Assembly (NCBI GenBank): GCA_018340375.1
Contig: JAFFJZ010000003.1
Location: forward strand, 1,240,001 to 1,304,000
Source: Gonatopus flavifemur
Taxonomy: Eukaryota; Arthropoda; Insecta; Hymenoptera; Dryinidae
DNA: 64,000 bases
Direction of reading: 5' to 3'
The translations under genes were made by a program, and so were the position numbers. Shown here in pieces: positions 48,916 to 61,800 of this stretch. Every line of letters begins with the position of its first letter. The stretch's first letter is position 1. The notes beneath the pieces are model-generated. The model did no database searches, was not told the DNA's origin, and was given only the letters and a program-made list of their open reading frames with translations.

Positions 48916-48995
48916 TAGTGATGGGGATTTTTAAACAAGATCGATTCTATTTTATATAAAAAGTGTCGAATTTTTGTTGAAATCTATAAAAATTA
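48916..48995. repeat. Partial copy of the GATGGGGA/ATCGATT family
   Basis: Reads TTAGTGATGGGGATTTTTAA then ACAAGATCGATTCTATTTTATA. The same start appears in reverse at 63.8-63.95 kb. No clear right end, so it is truncated or diverged. Confidence 0.5.
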
Positions 48996-50820
48996 TATAT
49001 TCTTTTCATATAAGAAACGATCAATCCTTTTCAAAGTTTCCTATCGCTACCTCTCATTCAATGAAGAATATTATAATCATTTGAACAACCAGTATATGAA
49101 TGGGATGAATTTATCATAAAACTTATTCCCCTTAGGTCAACTTCGCTTTTGTAATATGCGAAGACAATTGAGTTTTTTCATTTCTATTACTTATAAATAA
49201 TGGTTCATTGGGTGAAGAGAAGACGAAAAATATTATTTCCTCCGTTCATTTGCGAGAGAATGACTTATCGTTCGAGGGGATTTCTTTTTCTTCGGTGTTA
49301 ATTAACTCTACGATTGTGGGTTCATTTTTAAAATCGAAAATTGCGAATTTAGATCTGTTCCTCTTTCGTTGTAGAATACGAACGAAAATTCATATCCAAC
49401 GATGAAAGCGAATGAAATATCAATTCCGGACGAGTATGAACGAATAAGTATCGTGTGAGCTCTCGTCATACGCTGTTAAGAATAACAGGAATTTTCTGGT
49501 ACCCAGAAACTAAAAAATTTCTGTTCATAACGAATTTTTCAGTTCACGTGCAAGAATTTTCACATGAAAATTCATGTTTTTTACTTCAATTTTCCAGGAT
49601 GAATACAAGAATTTTCTGATACGTTTACTAGAATTTTCATGATTTGTATGAAATTTTGTAGTAAAAATGTACAGGTCAATTGCCTCCAGTACGGTACTGA
49701 AATTTTTCACAGTGTACATTCGACTAAGGTGAAGCCGATTACTGTGGGGTGAAGACGATCATTCATTTTTTATGCCCCAATTGACATTTATCCCTAAAAA
49801 ACTGCTGTATCCAAAAGATCGGCTTCAGCCCAGCTTACGGTAGCACAATGGAGAATTTTTTAATTGTGATTTGAGTTGAATAATTTGCGATATCTAAAGA
49901 TTCCTAGATATTATTTCTACGAAATAAATTGCAGTGGAATTACAAAGAATTTTTGAATCCTGAATAAAGGCATTCTGGAACCCTATATAGAGGGATTATT
50001 AGGAACAAGAAAGATCAAGAAAAATTGAAAAAAAAACTGAACAACTTGATGTGCTCGTGCATCAAATTTCATGAGTGAATTGTAGCTTTGAGTTTCTGCT
50101 CTCGTTTCCGATAAAGAATGTAAATATTTGCAAAAATCCCGTTTCTCATTCACTTGACCCGGCAAATCCAACATCGTGCCCATCAACCTGGTTACCGTTG
50201 TTGTCGTCGTTATCTCTCTCGCCCCTAGGAGAAATGAAAATTGAATATTCACAAAGTTGATATCATGCTAAATAGATTCGTACATGGAACTTAGAACGAG
50301 ACATAGGTTGAGCTGCAAGGGAAAAAGATAAAAACCGTACGAGAGCGTGCTAAATTAGAAGTAGAGTACTTCCTGAGGTTACTCGTCGGATACTTCAACG
50401 ACTAAATTGAGGTCTGTCTTAAAAGCGAAGCATATGAGTTCAATAATAGATTTGGTTTGATTTTTTATTTGTATCTTCTTAACGTGAAATACGAATGGAT
50501 AAGTCATGTTTGTTCCACTCATAATCGATCTTATGCGAAATTCTTACGCGTAAGTCGATATTGAATCAACATAGGTTCAAATTGGGGATGAAGGGTCAAT
50601 TCCCGGTTGGAGCCGAGTTCAATTGAGATAGTTTAATGAAAATTCCTCAACATCTTTATATACCCAGAATCCAGGGGATATCATTCGATAAATGCTACGT
50701 CGAAACCAATTACGTAGCATGGAAGTTACGTATCAGTTTCATCTGATTCACAATTTCCTCCTCATTTGAATAACGATGTTACATTTGACTAAATCAATAC
50801 CATATGTAACTGGAATATGA

Positions 50821-51030
50821 TACACCCTGAAAACACAGTTTGTTCCAGCGGAACATAATTGTTGGTCGGACGAAATAAAATTTGTTTGAAATGAACAAAA
50901 TTTGGTTCACCAAAATTACCAATTTCTTACAAACAAATAAACTTTATTTTATCACAGGCAACCAAAAAGTTTCTTTGCATTCATTTCAATCAAAATGGTG
51001 TTCCGCCGAAACAAACATTTTCTCAGTTTA
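50821..51030. mobile_element. MITE with CCCTGARAA ends and GGAACA arms
   Basis: Left arm CTGAAAACACAGTTTGTTCC then AGCGGAACA. The right arm is GTGTTCCGCCGAAACAAACA then TTTTCTCAG, complementary with a few changes. Inside are repeated AAACAAA/TTTTGGTT tracts. The ends resemble those of the 15.1-kb MITE, but the interior differs. Confidence 0.7.
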
Positions 51031-51189
51031 GAAACAATAAATGGTTGTACGACACTCGATATTGCTGATACATAATATATATGAGTTTAAAAAATCCAAT
51101 CATTTTTTATTCTAGTCTTATCTAGTTGGAATTTCTTAAAAATCAGAAAAATTTATCTGAAAATTCAGAAAAAAGTGTGAAAAATTACA

Positions 51190-51290
51190 GTTGCATTTTG
51201 TGAATTCTCGGAAGGAAGTTTTTCACAGTGCAATACAGTTTATATATAAATTATATATAATCGTGAAAATTTTTCTACTCGGGTTGTATC
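51190..51290. repeat. Related TATATATAAATTATATATAA block
   Basis: Shares its TTATATATAAATTATATATA and CTACTCGGG end with 12.8 kb. The upstream part has AATTCAGAAAAA. Probably the same dispersed family. Confidence 0.45.
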
Positions 51291-52049
51291 CCGCTTGTTT
51301 TTTATTCTTCTTAGATTCCCTATCAAAGATAAGAAAAGATCAAATTTATTCGTACACTTGGATAAATAATGAAGAATTCAAAACTTATGTCATCGAATCA
51401 TCGTTCTATGATAACAACCAAAGAATAACGTTGATTCAATTTTTCATTAATTCAGTTGTTCAAGAATACGGAAGTATGAATTCAGTTCGCATGAAAAATC
51501 GATGAATAAATGTTGCTCACGCACATTTTATGCCACCTTTATTGGAAATCATATATGTATTTCAAAAAATTGACATTCAACATAAATATGAATAATATAA
51601 CCGGTTTATCTCCATCATAAACAAGATGAACACGAACATCAACCTTGTAGATCAATATGCGCGCAGGAAGATCATTTACACAATTGAAATTAAATTGTGA
51701 TGAATGTTGTTGTTTCCCAAGAGCATTCATCGAATTTATCGTATCGCTTCACGATATTGCATAATTGAATTGTATGACGAATTCAAACAGCATTATCAAT
51801 TCAAAAGAAAACAGGGAAAAAACCACCATAACCAAGTTTATTGTTTGATTGCTTTCGATTACGCAAATAATCATCGCAATTATAGAAAACTTCGGTGTGC
51901 GCCTTCCTTCGATCATGCACGAAACAAGGAGGTTCTCGTTGTTCGTGTCTTGAGATTGCTAAAAACCTTGTAGAAAGCTTCAATCCCTCGGGTCGAAAAA
52001 TTTGAACGGTTTTTGTCCTCATATTTGATATTTTAGACTAATTTTTTTC

Positions 52050-52190
52050 TGATTTGTGAATGTTGCGCACAGAAAACATTCTAGTCTGAATTTATGCTCA
52101 ATCACTTTTACTCGTTGGAGAAGAAATTCAGACTAAAATCTTCAAAAAGTCCTTTTTTTGTGCACAACGTTCATAAATTAGGACAAGATC
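52050..52190. mobile_element. Inverted repeat with GCGCACA/GTGCACAA core
   Basis: Left CTGATTTGTGAATGTTGCGC then ACAGAAAA ... TAGTCTGAATTT. The right half read in reverse is CTAATTTATGAACGTTGTGC then ACAAAAAAA ... TAGTCTGAATTT. Compact palindrome, 0.6 kb upstream of the Mgat2 micro-exon. Confidence 0.65.
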
Positions 52191-52774
52191 GAAGGCATTA
52201 TTACCTCAATCGATGTGTGTGATTCTTGTTTCTATGAAGTTTGAACCACTCAAACCTTTGCCTGAAATATGAAGAAGAATTATGGTTTCTTTAAAATTGA
52301 TTTGCTTCGGTATTCAATCACCTTGCTCAACGCTGACGTGCACCAGGGAGCCGATTCTATTACTTTGCATTTTTGTTTTTTGTATTTCATTTTCCTTAAT
52401 TTAGTACCTTGAAAGTTATATCTCTGTGACTTTGATTGATTCGATTATCGATCGGCTTTCGGTAAAATTTGACACAAAATTGAGGGCAATGCAATACAAA
52501 AAAAAGTGTGAAGTAGTCGAATCAACCAATTACGTCTTTTGGATTTTATTACAAACGTATTAACGATGTGAATTCGAGAACACTTCAAAATGGATTTCAC
52601 GTGAAACCATCCAGCGCTGAATGATAAAATGACTTTCCCTGCTAGTTTGACGATATTCAAATGATATGACAAAAAAGACAATGACAAATTGAGAAAGATA
52701 CAACAATACACATGTAATAATAAGATCATAAAATGAAAGTTACGTTATTTGAAGTACTGTTTATTTTGTTACAG

Positions 52775-52804
52775 AGCGGTCACTCGAGGATGTCACTATG
52801 AGAG
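52775..52804 (+). CDS. Mgat2: Mgat2 candidate exon 1 (30-nt micro-exon with start codon)
   Basis: Flanked by TTTTGTTACAG and a strong donor GAGAG then GTGAGT. It contains ATG AGA G (52,798-52,804), which leaves one base and fits the phase-1 acceptor of the next exon exactly, giving MRGIGTVRSGRSLLLRTVAF. This is a short basic tail before the anchor, as in the human enzyme (MRFR...). The next exon has no in-frame ATG, so an upstream start exon is required. An upstream ATG at 52,790 opens a 3-codon ORF whose TGA overlaps the start (ATGA). The bases before 52,798 would be 5' UTR. Confidence 0.72.
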
Positions 52805-55800
52805 GTGAGTTCCAAACATTGTGTGTTTTCACTGCAAGTGGTTTGTCGAACACAAAAGAACATCATTAAACTCTCCATTCGTCTCTCAGACCTGTGAATG
52901 CGTTTTATTGCAAGTAAAATAATTTCAACGCGCTAAATGCTATCTAGCATGATTATGGCAATGCAATACCACTACTCATTTAAGTTTCACTTGAATACTT
53001 TTTTCTTTATGCGCGTTGCGCGAAGGAAGTTGGAGAATCGTTCATTGAAAATTTACATGATTTCATTCCCGTATTAGAATTGTTAATAAACGTAGTAATA
53101 GAATCGCCTTGAGTGATATACAATTGATGATTAATCCCAAAACAGGAAAAATGAGAATATGTATCCTTGACGAGCATATAAAACGTATACGTATGACTGC
53201 CTTTCAACGTGGAATTATTGAATCATCGCATTGTTGAATTTAAATAAAAACTCTCACGATCAAGTTCAAGTCTTGTTGATAATAATTTCATAACAAGAGC
53301 AAATAAGTGTAATTTCGATTACTTGGATATGAAGAGACACCAAATCCTAGTGCTCAGGGAACGTTTTTGGATCCCTATTCTGCATCACTTTGAATGATAT
53401 TTTATACATTATTATATGTTTGAAAAGAAATATCAAAAGAACTTGAAAACACCTTCAAAAAAATCAACTCTTAGAGCGTTCCAGAAGAATTTCACAAAAA
53501 TGTTTATCAATTAGGAAAGGCTTTTAGAATACTATCGTCATGTGTCTCGGTATTATCCGAAAGTTTCCTATAGCAAGTTCGTACAAAATGATACTTTTTA
53601 ATGAGAAGCGCTTACATTTCGATGATCTTTCGAAACCCGTAAGATACGAAGGGCACCTTGACGAGTATGGCCCTGTGAAAGGATTGCTTCACGAAGTTAC
53701 AACAATTTCTTACCTACGCGATCAGCCTGTACGCTTAGAATTATCATAGTACTTTGTGTGAAAGTTACATTCAACTCAAGATTCTCAAGTCAAGTGCTCC
53801 TAGTTTTCATCTCTCACAAATCAGATGGTTCTATTCTTATGAAACACAATATCAAGTCTGCCCTGATATGTTTTGACAAATAATTTCTTCAGAATTTCTT
53901 ATCAATCGTTCCTGTAAGAAAAATGTTGTGGCCACTTTTGTGATAAAGGCAAAAAAAAAACAAGCTTGATTTCGAGCCATACTGAAATCGGGAAGTGATC
54001 TTTGCGGTGAATTTTTTCCATAAAATTCACACTGTTGGGAAAATCTCTTAAATCTAATACAAAATTCTTTATGAAATATCATATTTACATATTGAATTTG
54101 ATAATAGTTCTTAAATTTTATATCAATGATGAAATTTCCAAATTTCTTTCTGAAATGCAACAAATGAGAATAAAGAAGAAGATTCTCAAGATTGAAAAAA
54201 AATTCTCAACATTCAAACTTCGTAATATTCTTATGAAGTTTCAGGCAGATTTTCCTAACAGTGCACGTCGAAAGCAATTAAAAACACACGATATAAGTTG
54301 TCATAATTCAATATTCTTAAGATGAATGTATTCATAATGATCTTCCAATGTTATATGAAAAAATGTCTTGTATCTATCATCGTTTTATCGTTTCAACCAT
54401 CTTATCGACCGCTTCATATTACATACAATACATTGGATGTTTCACTTATGCAAACAATATTTACATATATTTAGGAATAAATCAACTACATTATACTTGA
54501 AATCAACTTCGCTTCGCATCAAGAGCACGCGTGTGTAGAAGGTACCGATAGTAGCAGTAAATAATGATTATAATAATAGTAATAATAATAGTAGTAGTAG
54601 TAGTAGTAGTAATTATGGTTTGTCCGCCACTATCTTACTACCTCATGTCACGAGTCATGTTATAAATTATCAAAAGCCCATTATTCTAAATGATAAAGAT
54701 CAAATGAGTATATACGAAGGATAAAGAAAGAGAAAAGGTTTACACAACGTTTTTGTCTGAATTAAACAAGTGTCGAACGAACAAATAATTCCTCCCTTGT
54801 AATTTGAAATCATAGTTCCAACCTGGGAATAATTATTAGTTACAATAACGAATACTCTAATCACAATAATCATACAGATTTCATTTTCCGTTTCATTAGA
54901 GACTGCACTGAAAAAAAATCCCTTCTGAAAATTCTAAAATGTGATATGAGCTACACGTATAGGGACGTCCAAGAGGACCCAGATAGCAATTTTAACCTTG
55001 CCTTATGACAAGGTTGATAGAAAGTTCCTAGTTGACGTACGACAAGCGTATAAGCTTACACTGTGAAAAATGATTGTGCAATTTTCTCCCAAAAATGGGG
55101 TGACAGCAAAGTTCCTCCATAGATGGGGTGAAGAAGAATTCCGCACACTTTTCACAGTGTACAAAGACCTTGCGGTAGAGCTGTAGCAGCCTCAACTTGA
55201 CAAGGTTGTCAATAACAAGCCAAAAGCAATCGAATGACAAGTCTGACAAGCTTATGACAGGCTTACATGTTATCTGGGGAGATAGAAATACCCCCTATGG
55301 ACCAGGCATAGCAGCTCAATAGAAAGTAAGGATTTGATAGTTCAAATTGGTCGCCAGGATATCTCAAAAACTATTGAACGGATTTTACTCAAATTTTGAT
55401 GGTGTAGCCAACACATTTATGGTTCTCGCACAAACTAGGATAATTCTGACATCTGCCCTAGTTTTTTTTACACGCTCAAAAAGTCGAAAAAAAATGAATT
55501 TTTTCATCCCAGATGCGCAGAACTTCTGAAATCAGAGCGACCGTCGACTAACTTTTTTTTTATACACCAGTGTCTTTCAAACGCTATAAAATCGCTTCAA
55601 CCTCGGTATTTTCATTGGTGAAAATTCCGAAGAACTGTAAAAATCTGGATAAATATATGGTGGAAATTCCGAGATAGGGGGTTTTAATCCCTTTTAAAAA
55701 ACTTATTATTTTCCAAACTCAACTCCATTTATACCACGAGTAAATTAATTTCATAATTTCAATCAACGGGGTTATCGGAGTTACGCGAATACATTAATTG

Positions 55801-58800
55801 TTCGATAAAACTGTAATTAACCTTTTTAATTCGAATTTATTTCAGATTGTGTATGTATCTTATCGACAGTAACCGACCGTAATGGGGGCAGTTATTATAT
55901 TATGAATACGCATTCCACGCATATACATATTTATGAGACGTAGACGTATTGTACAGGAAATGAAACTTAGACTCGTTGAAGAATCTTTAAAAAGCACATT
56001 TAATTCGCATCAGTTTTGTTCAATAATTGGGAAATTCCCTTTTGGATTGGAATAAAAGGATGTCATTCGAGCGGATTACTTCACGAGGACAGATGAAATG
56101 AACGAATAACTTTTTTTCCAAATTAGAAATTCAACAGTTTTGGGTCAAATTAAAACATAGGAAGATCGGAAAGGATAAAAACTGCTGCAAATGAGCACTC
56201 TTTAAACGATCAGTTTATACCGTTTGATCTTTGATGATATTCACGTTCATCAATCGCAGAATTCATCTTCTCACGTGAATGATCGTTCCGTCATTCCCAT
56301 TAGCGTTCCGCAAGCACGAGAATTTCGCACAAAGAGCACGCACGAAAAAGGAATCTCGCAAACTGATCGAGTGTATCGTTGATTCATTGTTTTTGTAGAT
56401 CGCAGATCGCCAAAAACGGCAGGAATGGCGGAATCACTTTCAAAGAAGAAACAGAAGAATAATTGCAAAGAGATCAATTCAACGTCGAAATCCAAGTTCC
56501 AGAAAATAAAGTATCAACAAAAGAAATTGCGACCCCTAACGTCCATTGAATATCAGAGTACGAATAGAGAATTGACAAATCAATATTTTGCAAATTCAGA
56601 ATTTGTTGAATAAGAGTGATATCTCGTAAACCAAAGTTTTCTGATTTTATGCAGTTTTTTCAATGGAAAAGTATGCACATTCGTACCTATATAGCGTTGA
56701 ACAATATTTTTTACAGGAATCGGAACGGTGAGGTCGGGACGTAGTCTGCTCCTGCGAACCGTCGCTTTCGTATTTTTGGCCACCTTTCTTTGGCTTCAAA
56801 TCCACGTGATTAATTTAACAAATCGGGAAACTCCCGCCTCAGCGACGGCGAATGAAACTCTCTTTGCTCTAGTTCCGCAAGAACTTCATAGGTGAGGGTG
56901 TACTCTACTTTTTTTATATAATAAACATCATAGTAACGAAAATTGGAAAATTTCTATATTTTCTTTGCGCAGGTTTCTTAAGGAACGTCAAAATGGATCG
57001 TCGGCGGCATCGTCGGTGTCGAATAAGACCTCGGAAACTCTGTCGGAACAAGAAATCCTGGAAATTCGACGACAAATCAACAAGGTCAACGCCGAACAGA
57101 AGGTTTACAATGAGGATGCGTTCGGTCCTTTGGCATCCGACGCCCCAATCATTGTGATACAAGTTCATACAAGATTAACATATCTGACGCATCTCATAGT
57201 CTCGCTGGCCCAAGCAAAAGACATCGATCAAGCGCTCCTCATCTTCAGTCACGACGTCTGGCATCCAGACATCAATGATCTAGTGCAAAGAGTCGACTTC
57301 TGTCGGTTCATGCAAATCTTTTATCCACATAGTATACAAACTCATCCCAACACTTTCCCCGGGGAGAGCCCCAACGACTGTCCACGCAACATTCACAAAG
57401 AACAGTAAGCAAAACATAAATAATCCAACAATACTCATCCTCTAATTCTCTATCTATTTGCAGAGCCTTGAACCTTAAATGTATCAACGCGAAACACCCG
57501 GACTTCTACGGTCATTACAGGGAGGCAAAATTCACTCAAACCAAACATCATTGGTGGTGGAAAGCGAATCGCGTTTTCGATCAATTATCGGTAACAAAAA
57601 ATCATACGGGTATGGTTTTGTTCCTCGAAGAGGATCATTACGTCGCCGAAGACTTCCTTCATGTTCTAAGGTTGATGGAACGTACTTGCAAGGATAGTTG
57701 TCCAAGATGCAACGTGTTGTCCCTTGGCACCTATCTTAAGAATTACAATTTTGCAGATTTTAGTCGTAAGGTGAGCAACAAACTCTTGAATATTATCTCT
57801 CAAAGTGATTTCTTTTACAAATTGTTATTTTCGTTACCATTTCGGATTCCCTTCGGAAACACATTTGTTTAGGTCTGGTAAGAAAGCTGTACTCATTTTC
57901 TATCCGGGATTACGAATCGAGAAAAGTATTGATTTTATATTCTCCTTTTGGTTGTCGCGGATGCAAATCATATTTTTCTATATGCAAATATATTTTTTAT
58001 CTATCGTTCTAGGCTTCATTCCGATCGAAATCATGTATCCGCTTTGAAACCGTATTATCGAAAATCCATGTCACGCTGTATCTAATTCGCGTTTCAGTGT
58101 ATTTTTGAATCCCACAGGGTTGAATTGTCGATCACGATAAAAATGCCAAGGACTCGAGAATTCTTTATGTAACTCACTCTGCGAAAGAATGGAATATTCC
58201 ATTCATTTTTCAATATATCGAATCGATTGGAGGATATATAAACATTCGATGAATCAGCGAATAGACAAATTGATTAAATTGTGGGTTGTAAATGGTAATT
58301 ATATGTATATTAGAGTCAATCTTGCTGTTACGCTGCGAATTCAAGTATTTTATTTTAGCACATTCATAGTGTTTGAAACGTGTAGTCACTTTTAAGCGTT
58401 TAAACACTCCGAGTGTATTAAAATCAAACACTTGGTTTCAGAATGTGGCAATAATATGAAATACTGTTCATATAAAATTAATTATAATATGCGATAGAAT
58501 TTTAAGTAAATTTGCTTCCCAGGTGAGGCATCGCGGTTCGTGAATTTAGTTTTGATTCGAAAAACGGTTACGTAAATCGGGTAGAAGGAAAATCAAACAA
58601 TTTCATTGAATCGTTCAATAAGTTATAATATACTTTGTTTTATAAAATCTCTCCATTTTCCCGCATTATAAATCACATTTTAATCATCGTACATGTGTCG
58701 TGTGCTTGGTGTATTATCTGTTACGATAAGGATGCATTCTAATCTGAAGTATGTGGGAGTAATTACCACGGCGATATATCCGGGCTCTAGTTCTACGCTT

Positions 58801-61800
58801 TTCCATGCTTTTCATTGTACATATAATACATATGATCTATCGGTGAAAAGTAAATAGCTATTTCGAAACTAACGACAAAATACTGTACGTTGAAATACGT
58901 ATTTTGTAATACACTGACGTTTTATGAATGCTCGAACGTTGAGTTTTTCTGACCCAAGGGAATAGTTAGAAAAATATAGCAGTTATATTGATCGATAAAG
59001 ATTCAATATATACGTACAATAGGAATCCATCTATTTATTGTTCTAAACTATGATTTTTATATCGTTTTTTTTGAGATCTTCATATTTTTATCATTTGTGT
59101 AGTCCGAGTGATACGCGTTAAATAGTATTATGATAACTCTCTACCGCATAAGTTTTATCCACCTTCCACCAGCTCTTAGAGACCATGGAGTCCTTCGAGC
59201 AATGGGCAGAATTTTGCCACGTGCTTTCTGATCGACTGAGCAGTAAATACAAACTTTTTATCCGCGATGATGAAGTAAATTGCTAAAATTCAGCCATGAA
59301 TATGAAATTGGAACTGAAAATGATTCCTTAAAATCATGCAAATTCTAGCAGTGCACTTGTTTCCTATAAATTTGAAATTTATAATCATTTCTTAGTTACT
59401 TAAAAACTACGCGGCAAAATTTTGTCCGTTTTCTAATCCCGTACAGCGCCGGACTTTTGTACGTTGCCTCTACGTAGAATCTCCGTTCATCCACGTTTTA
59501 TCCACGTGGAGTCCACGGAGATGCAACGTGGAAATCGGTGGATGTGCTGTTAGGGATCTTACGAGAATGAATATAGAACCGTAATCTCTCTAAATCGAAA
59601 TCAGCAAAAAGGACTGAGAATAAATGAAATTTTACTGAAAAATAGTCTCAAGTGTACCCTTGATTTAACCAGGAAGACCGATGAAATTCCAGGGATTCTC
59701 AGTACTTTTTACTAATTCAAATTTACAAAGCATGTCTACGAAATGCGCGGAAGGTGGGGCATAATGACTTGAATTCTAAAAAAATCTGCACAATAAAATA
59801 CACGAATCCAGACTTTTTGCAATCATTATTCGGCGAATGTTGGACTGTACGAAAGTGCCCCACCTTCCTCTGAATGCAAATTTGAACCAAAAATCTCAAG
59901 TCAGAATCTCAGCTCCACTTATATTGAGTAACTTAAAATTCTCTAAAGGACAGAAATTTATCTCAGAAAATGCTCCAGAACCGGTTAAACTGAAGCGGTA
60001 AAGAGTTACATACCACTGTATCTCATAATAATCTCACATTCACGAAACATCTCATGTATCACGGAAAACTTTTGTACGTTGTTTCACGCACATCCAACCC
60101 GATAGTTATTTGGCATCAACAGTGCCCTGCAAAAGGAACTTCTACGTGGATTGCAGAAGCACGAACCATCGAGAATGCAGCTGAGCAGCAGTAGCAACTT
60201 GCCCACCCATGCAAGCACGCACGCCGTACAAACTGCGCCCGCATGGGCTTTCCATCTTTTACCGAACATCTATAATCATTACCAAAAGGTTTATAACGCG
60301 TATCGAGTTTACCGGAATGTAGTGTGGCAAATTTGATTTTGTTCTCATTTTTTCTGTAGCTCCTCTGTACTAGATTCTTCACTTTTTTTTAGCGAATCAA
60401 CTATGTTTTAGAACCGAATGGGTGCATCATTTTTCAAACATCTCTCCCGATTTTTCCCCTCGTATGCACGAAAAACGTATACTCGTGTAAAGTACCAGTT
60501 CGTTTCTTAAAAACGAATGATCATTATGTTATTGTTTAATTACACTCCGAGAGAAAAAACTGTAGCTGAAAATGAGCCCAAATATTTTCATCAACACACG
60601 GATTCTTATAGCTACTTTATTGGAAAATACAGCTTCTAAAACTGCAAAAATACACTTAGGCTCGTTTGTAGCTACAGTTTCTTCTCAGTGCAGAAATTGT
60701 GAGAGTTTCAAATACTCGTATACAGCGTGTGTTGCGAAATTATTAGGCTAGAACTGAGATTACCGAGATGACTTCGAAGTTGAATATCTCAGTGAAAAAT
60801 TATCGTAAAGAAATAATTGAAAATGCAATTTCAAGGGCAAAGCTTACTCTTTGAACATCATTCGACCTCTCTTGCAGTCAGAAAAATTTTCAGTTATTTC
60901 AACTGCATGATCAGGTTCATATGAAAACACGATAACCAGTTTTTGTGGTTAATTCGACCATTCTTCTCAATTGCGGTACCTAATTTGTCGGTGACTCCAA
61001 CTAAAATGATACAGTTGTCCTGATTTTGTTATTTTAGCTGATGAAAATTTCTCTCGGGGTGTCAACTTTGAAGTAATCTCAGGAATCTCAACTGTGGCCC
61101 AATAATTTGGAAACCTACTGTAAAATTTGTATGCAATTTTGAAGAAATTATGAAACTTTGTAACATTGACTGTCCCCGCGTAAGTATCCTTATCCGCATC
61201 GATATATCACGAGAACTAAAGTTTTTGTGCTCTAGTTTTATACTTCTCGCCGTTTTTTACGTAAATGCACTTATCGCGAATGGTTGTTTCGTCAGGTATT
61301 GCTGGTATCACCTTAAGAAACGATGCTACGCATTGTGTCTCTTGCACTATCAACGCGAGTATCGTTATCGTTCAGGAGCAAGGTTTATTAGAATGGAAAT
61401 AAAGAACTTGCCAATAATGATCAAGTTTACTTTTTACTTTATTTGTTCAAGCAGCATCGCGTTCCTCGAAGGTTTCAACGTGTTTTTGAAACTTCGACCT
61501 GTTCCTTTATTAGCATTTCTTGATTATCCAGAGATTCGAGGGGAGAAATCTAAAAACAGAAAACGGATATAAATTCATCTGAAAATGCATGGAAATTTGT
61601 ATGTAGAAATTTAATCGATTCTACTTATCCTTGTTTCGATTCGTCGCTGGATTTTTTTCATTAAATTTCCTTGTATTCTTCTGTAGTTTCTCGTTTGTGT
61701 TTCTATCTTTCGTGACTTTTTCCACAATTCTTCCGTTCGCATCGCATGTTGTTCCGCTTTTTGAAATAAATCACGTGCTTTCTTTGTTTTTTTTTCTTGT

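Larger units (their letters stand above)
48021..52774. other. Upstream of Mgat2 micro-exon, likely 5' UTR intron
   Basis: Holds the ATCGATT fragment at 48.9 kb, MITE K at 50.8 kb and the palindrome at 52.05 kb. A segment at 49.49-49.72 kb repeats AGAATTTTC and ends TTTTTCACAGTGTA, like element F ends. No coding exon recognised. Confidence 0.5.
52805..56716. other. Mgat2 intron 1
   Basis: Contains element G with its nested insertion and a TAG microsatellite. The lysine-rich ORF at 56,425-56,613 lies just before exon 2 but cannot be spliced in phase with a good donor. Confidence 0.65.

Noticed and set aside
53540..53749. 69-codon ORF in Mgat2 intron 1 with balanced composition
   Set aside because: Somewhat protein-like (RLHFDDLSKPVRYEGHLDEY), but short, with no domain and no splice context.
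56425..56613. Lysine-rich 62-codon ORF just upstream of Mgat2 exon 2, as its N-terminus
   Set aside because: Exon 2 needs a phase-1 donor. The only in-phase GT (CAGA then GTACGA) is weak, and the product would have an atypically long basic tail. The micro-exon at 52,775 fits better.
61150..61572. 140-codon ORF in Mgat2 intron 4
   Set aside because: Long for its surroundings, but no recognisable motif or splice signals. Expected occasionally by chance in 64 kb over six frames.
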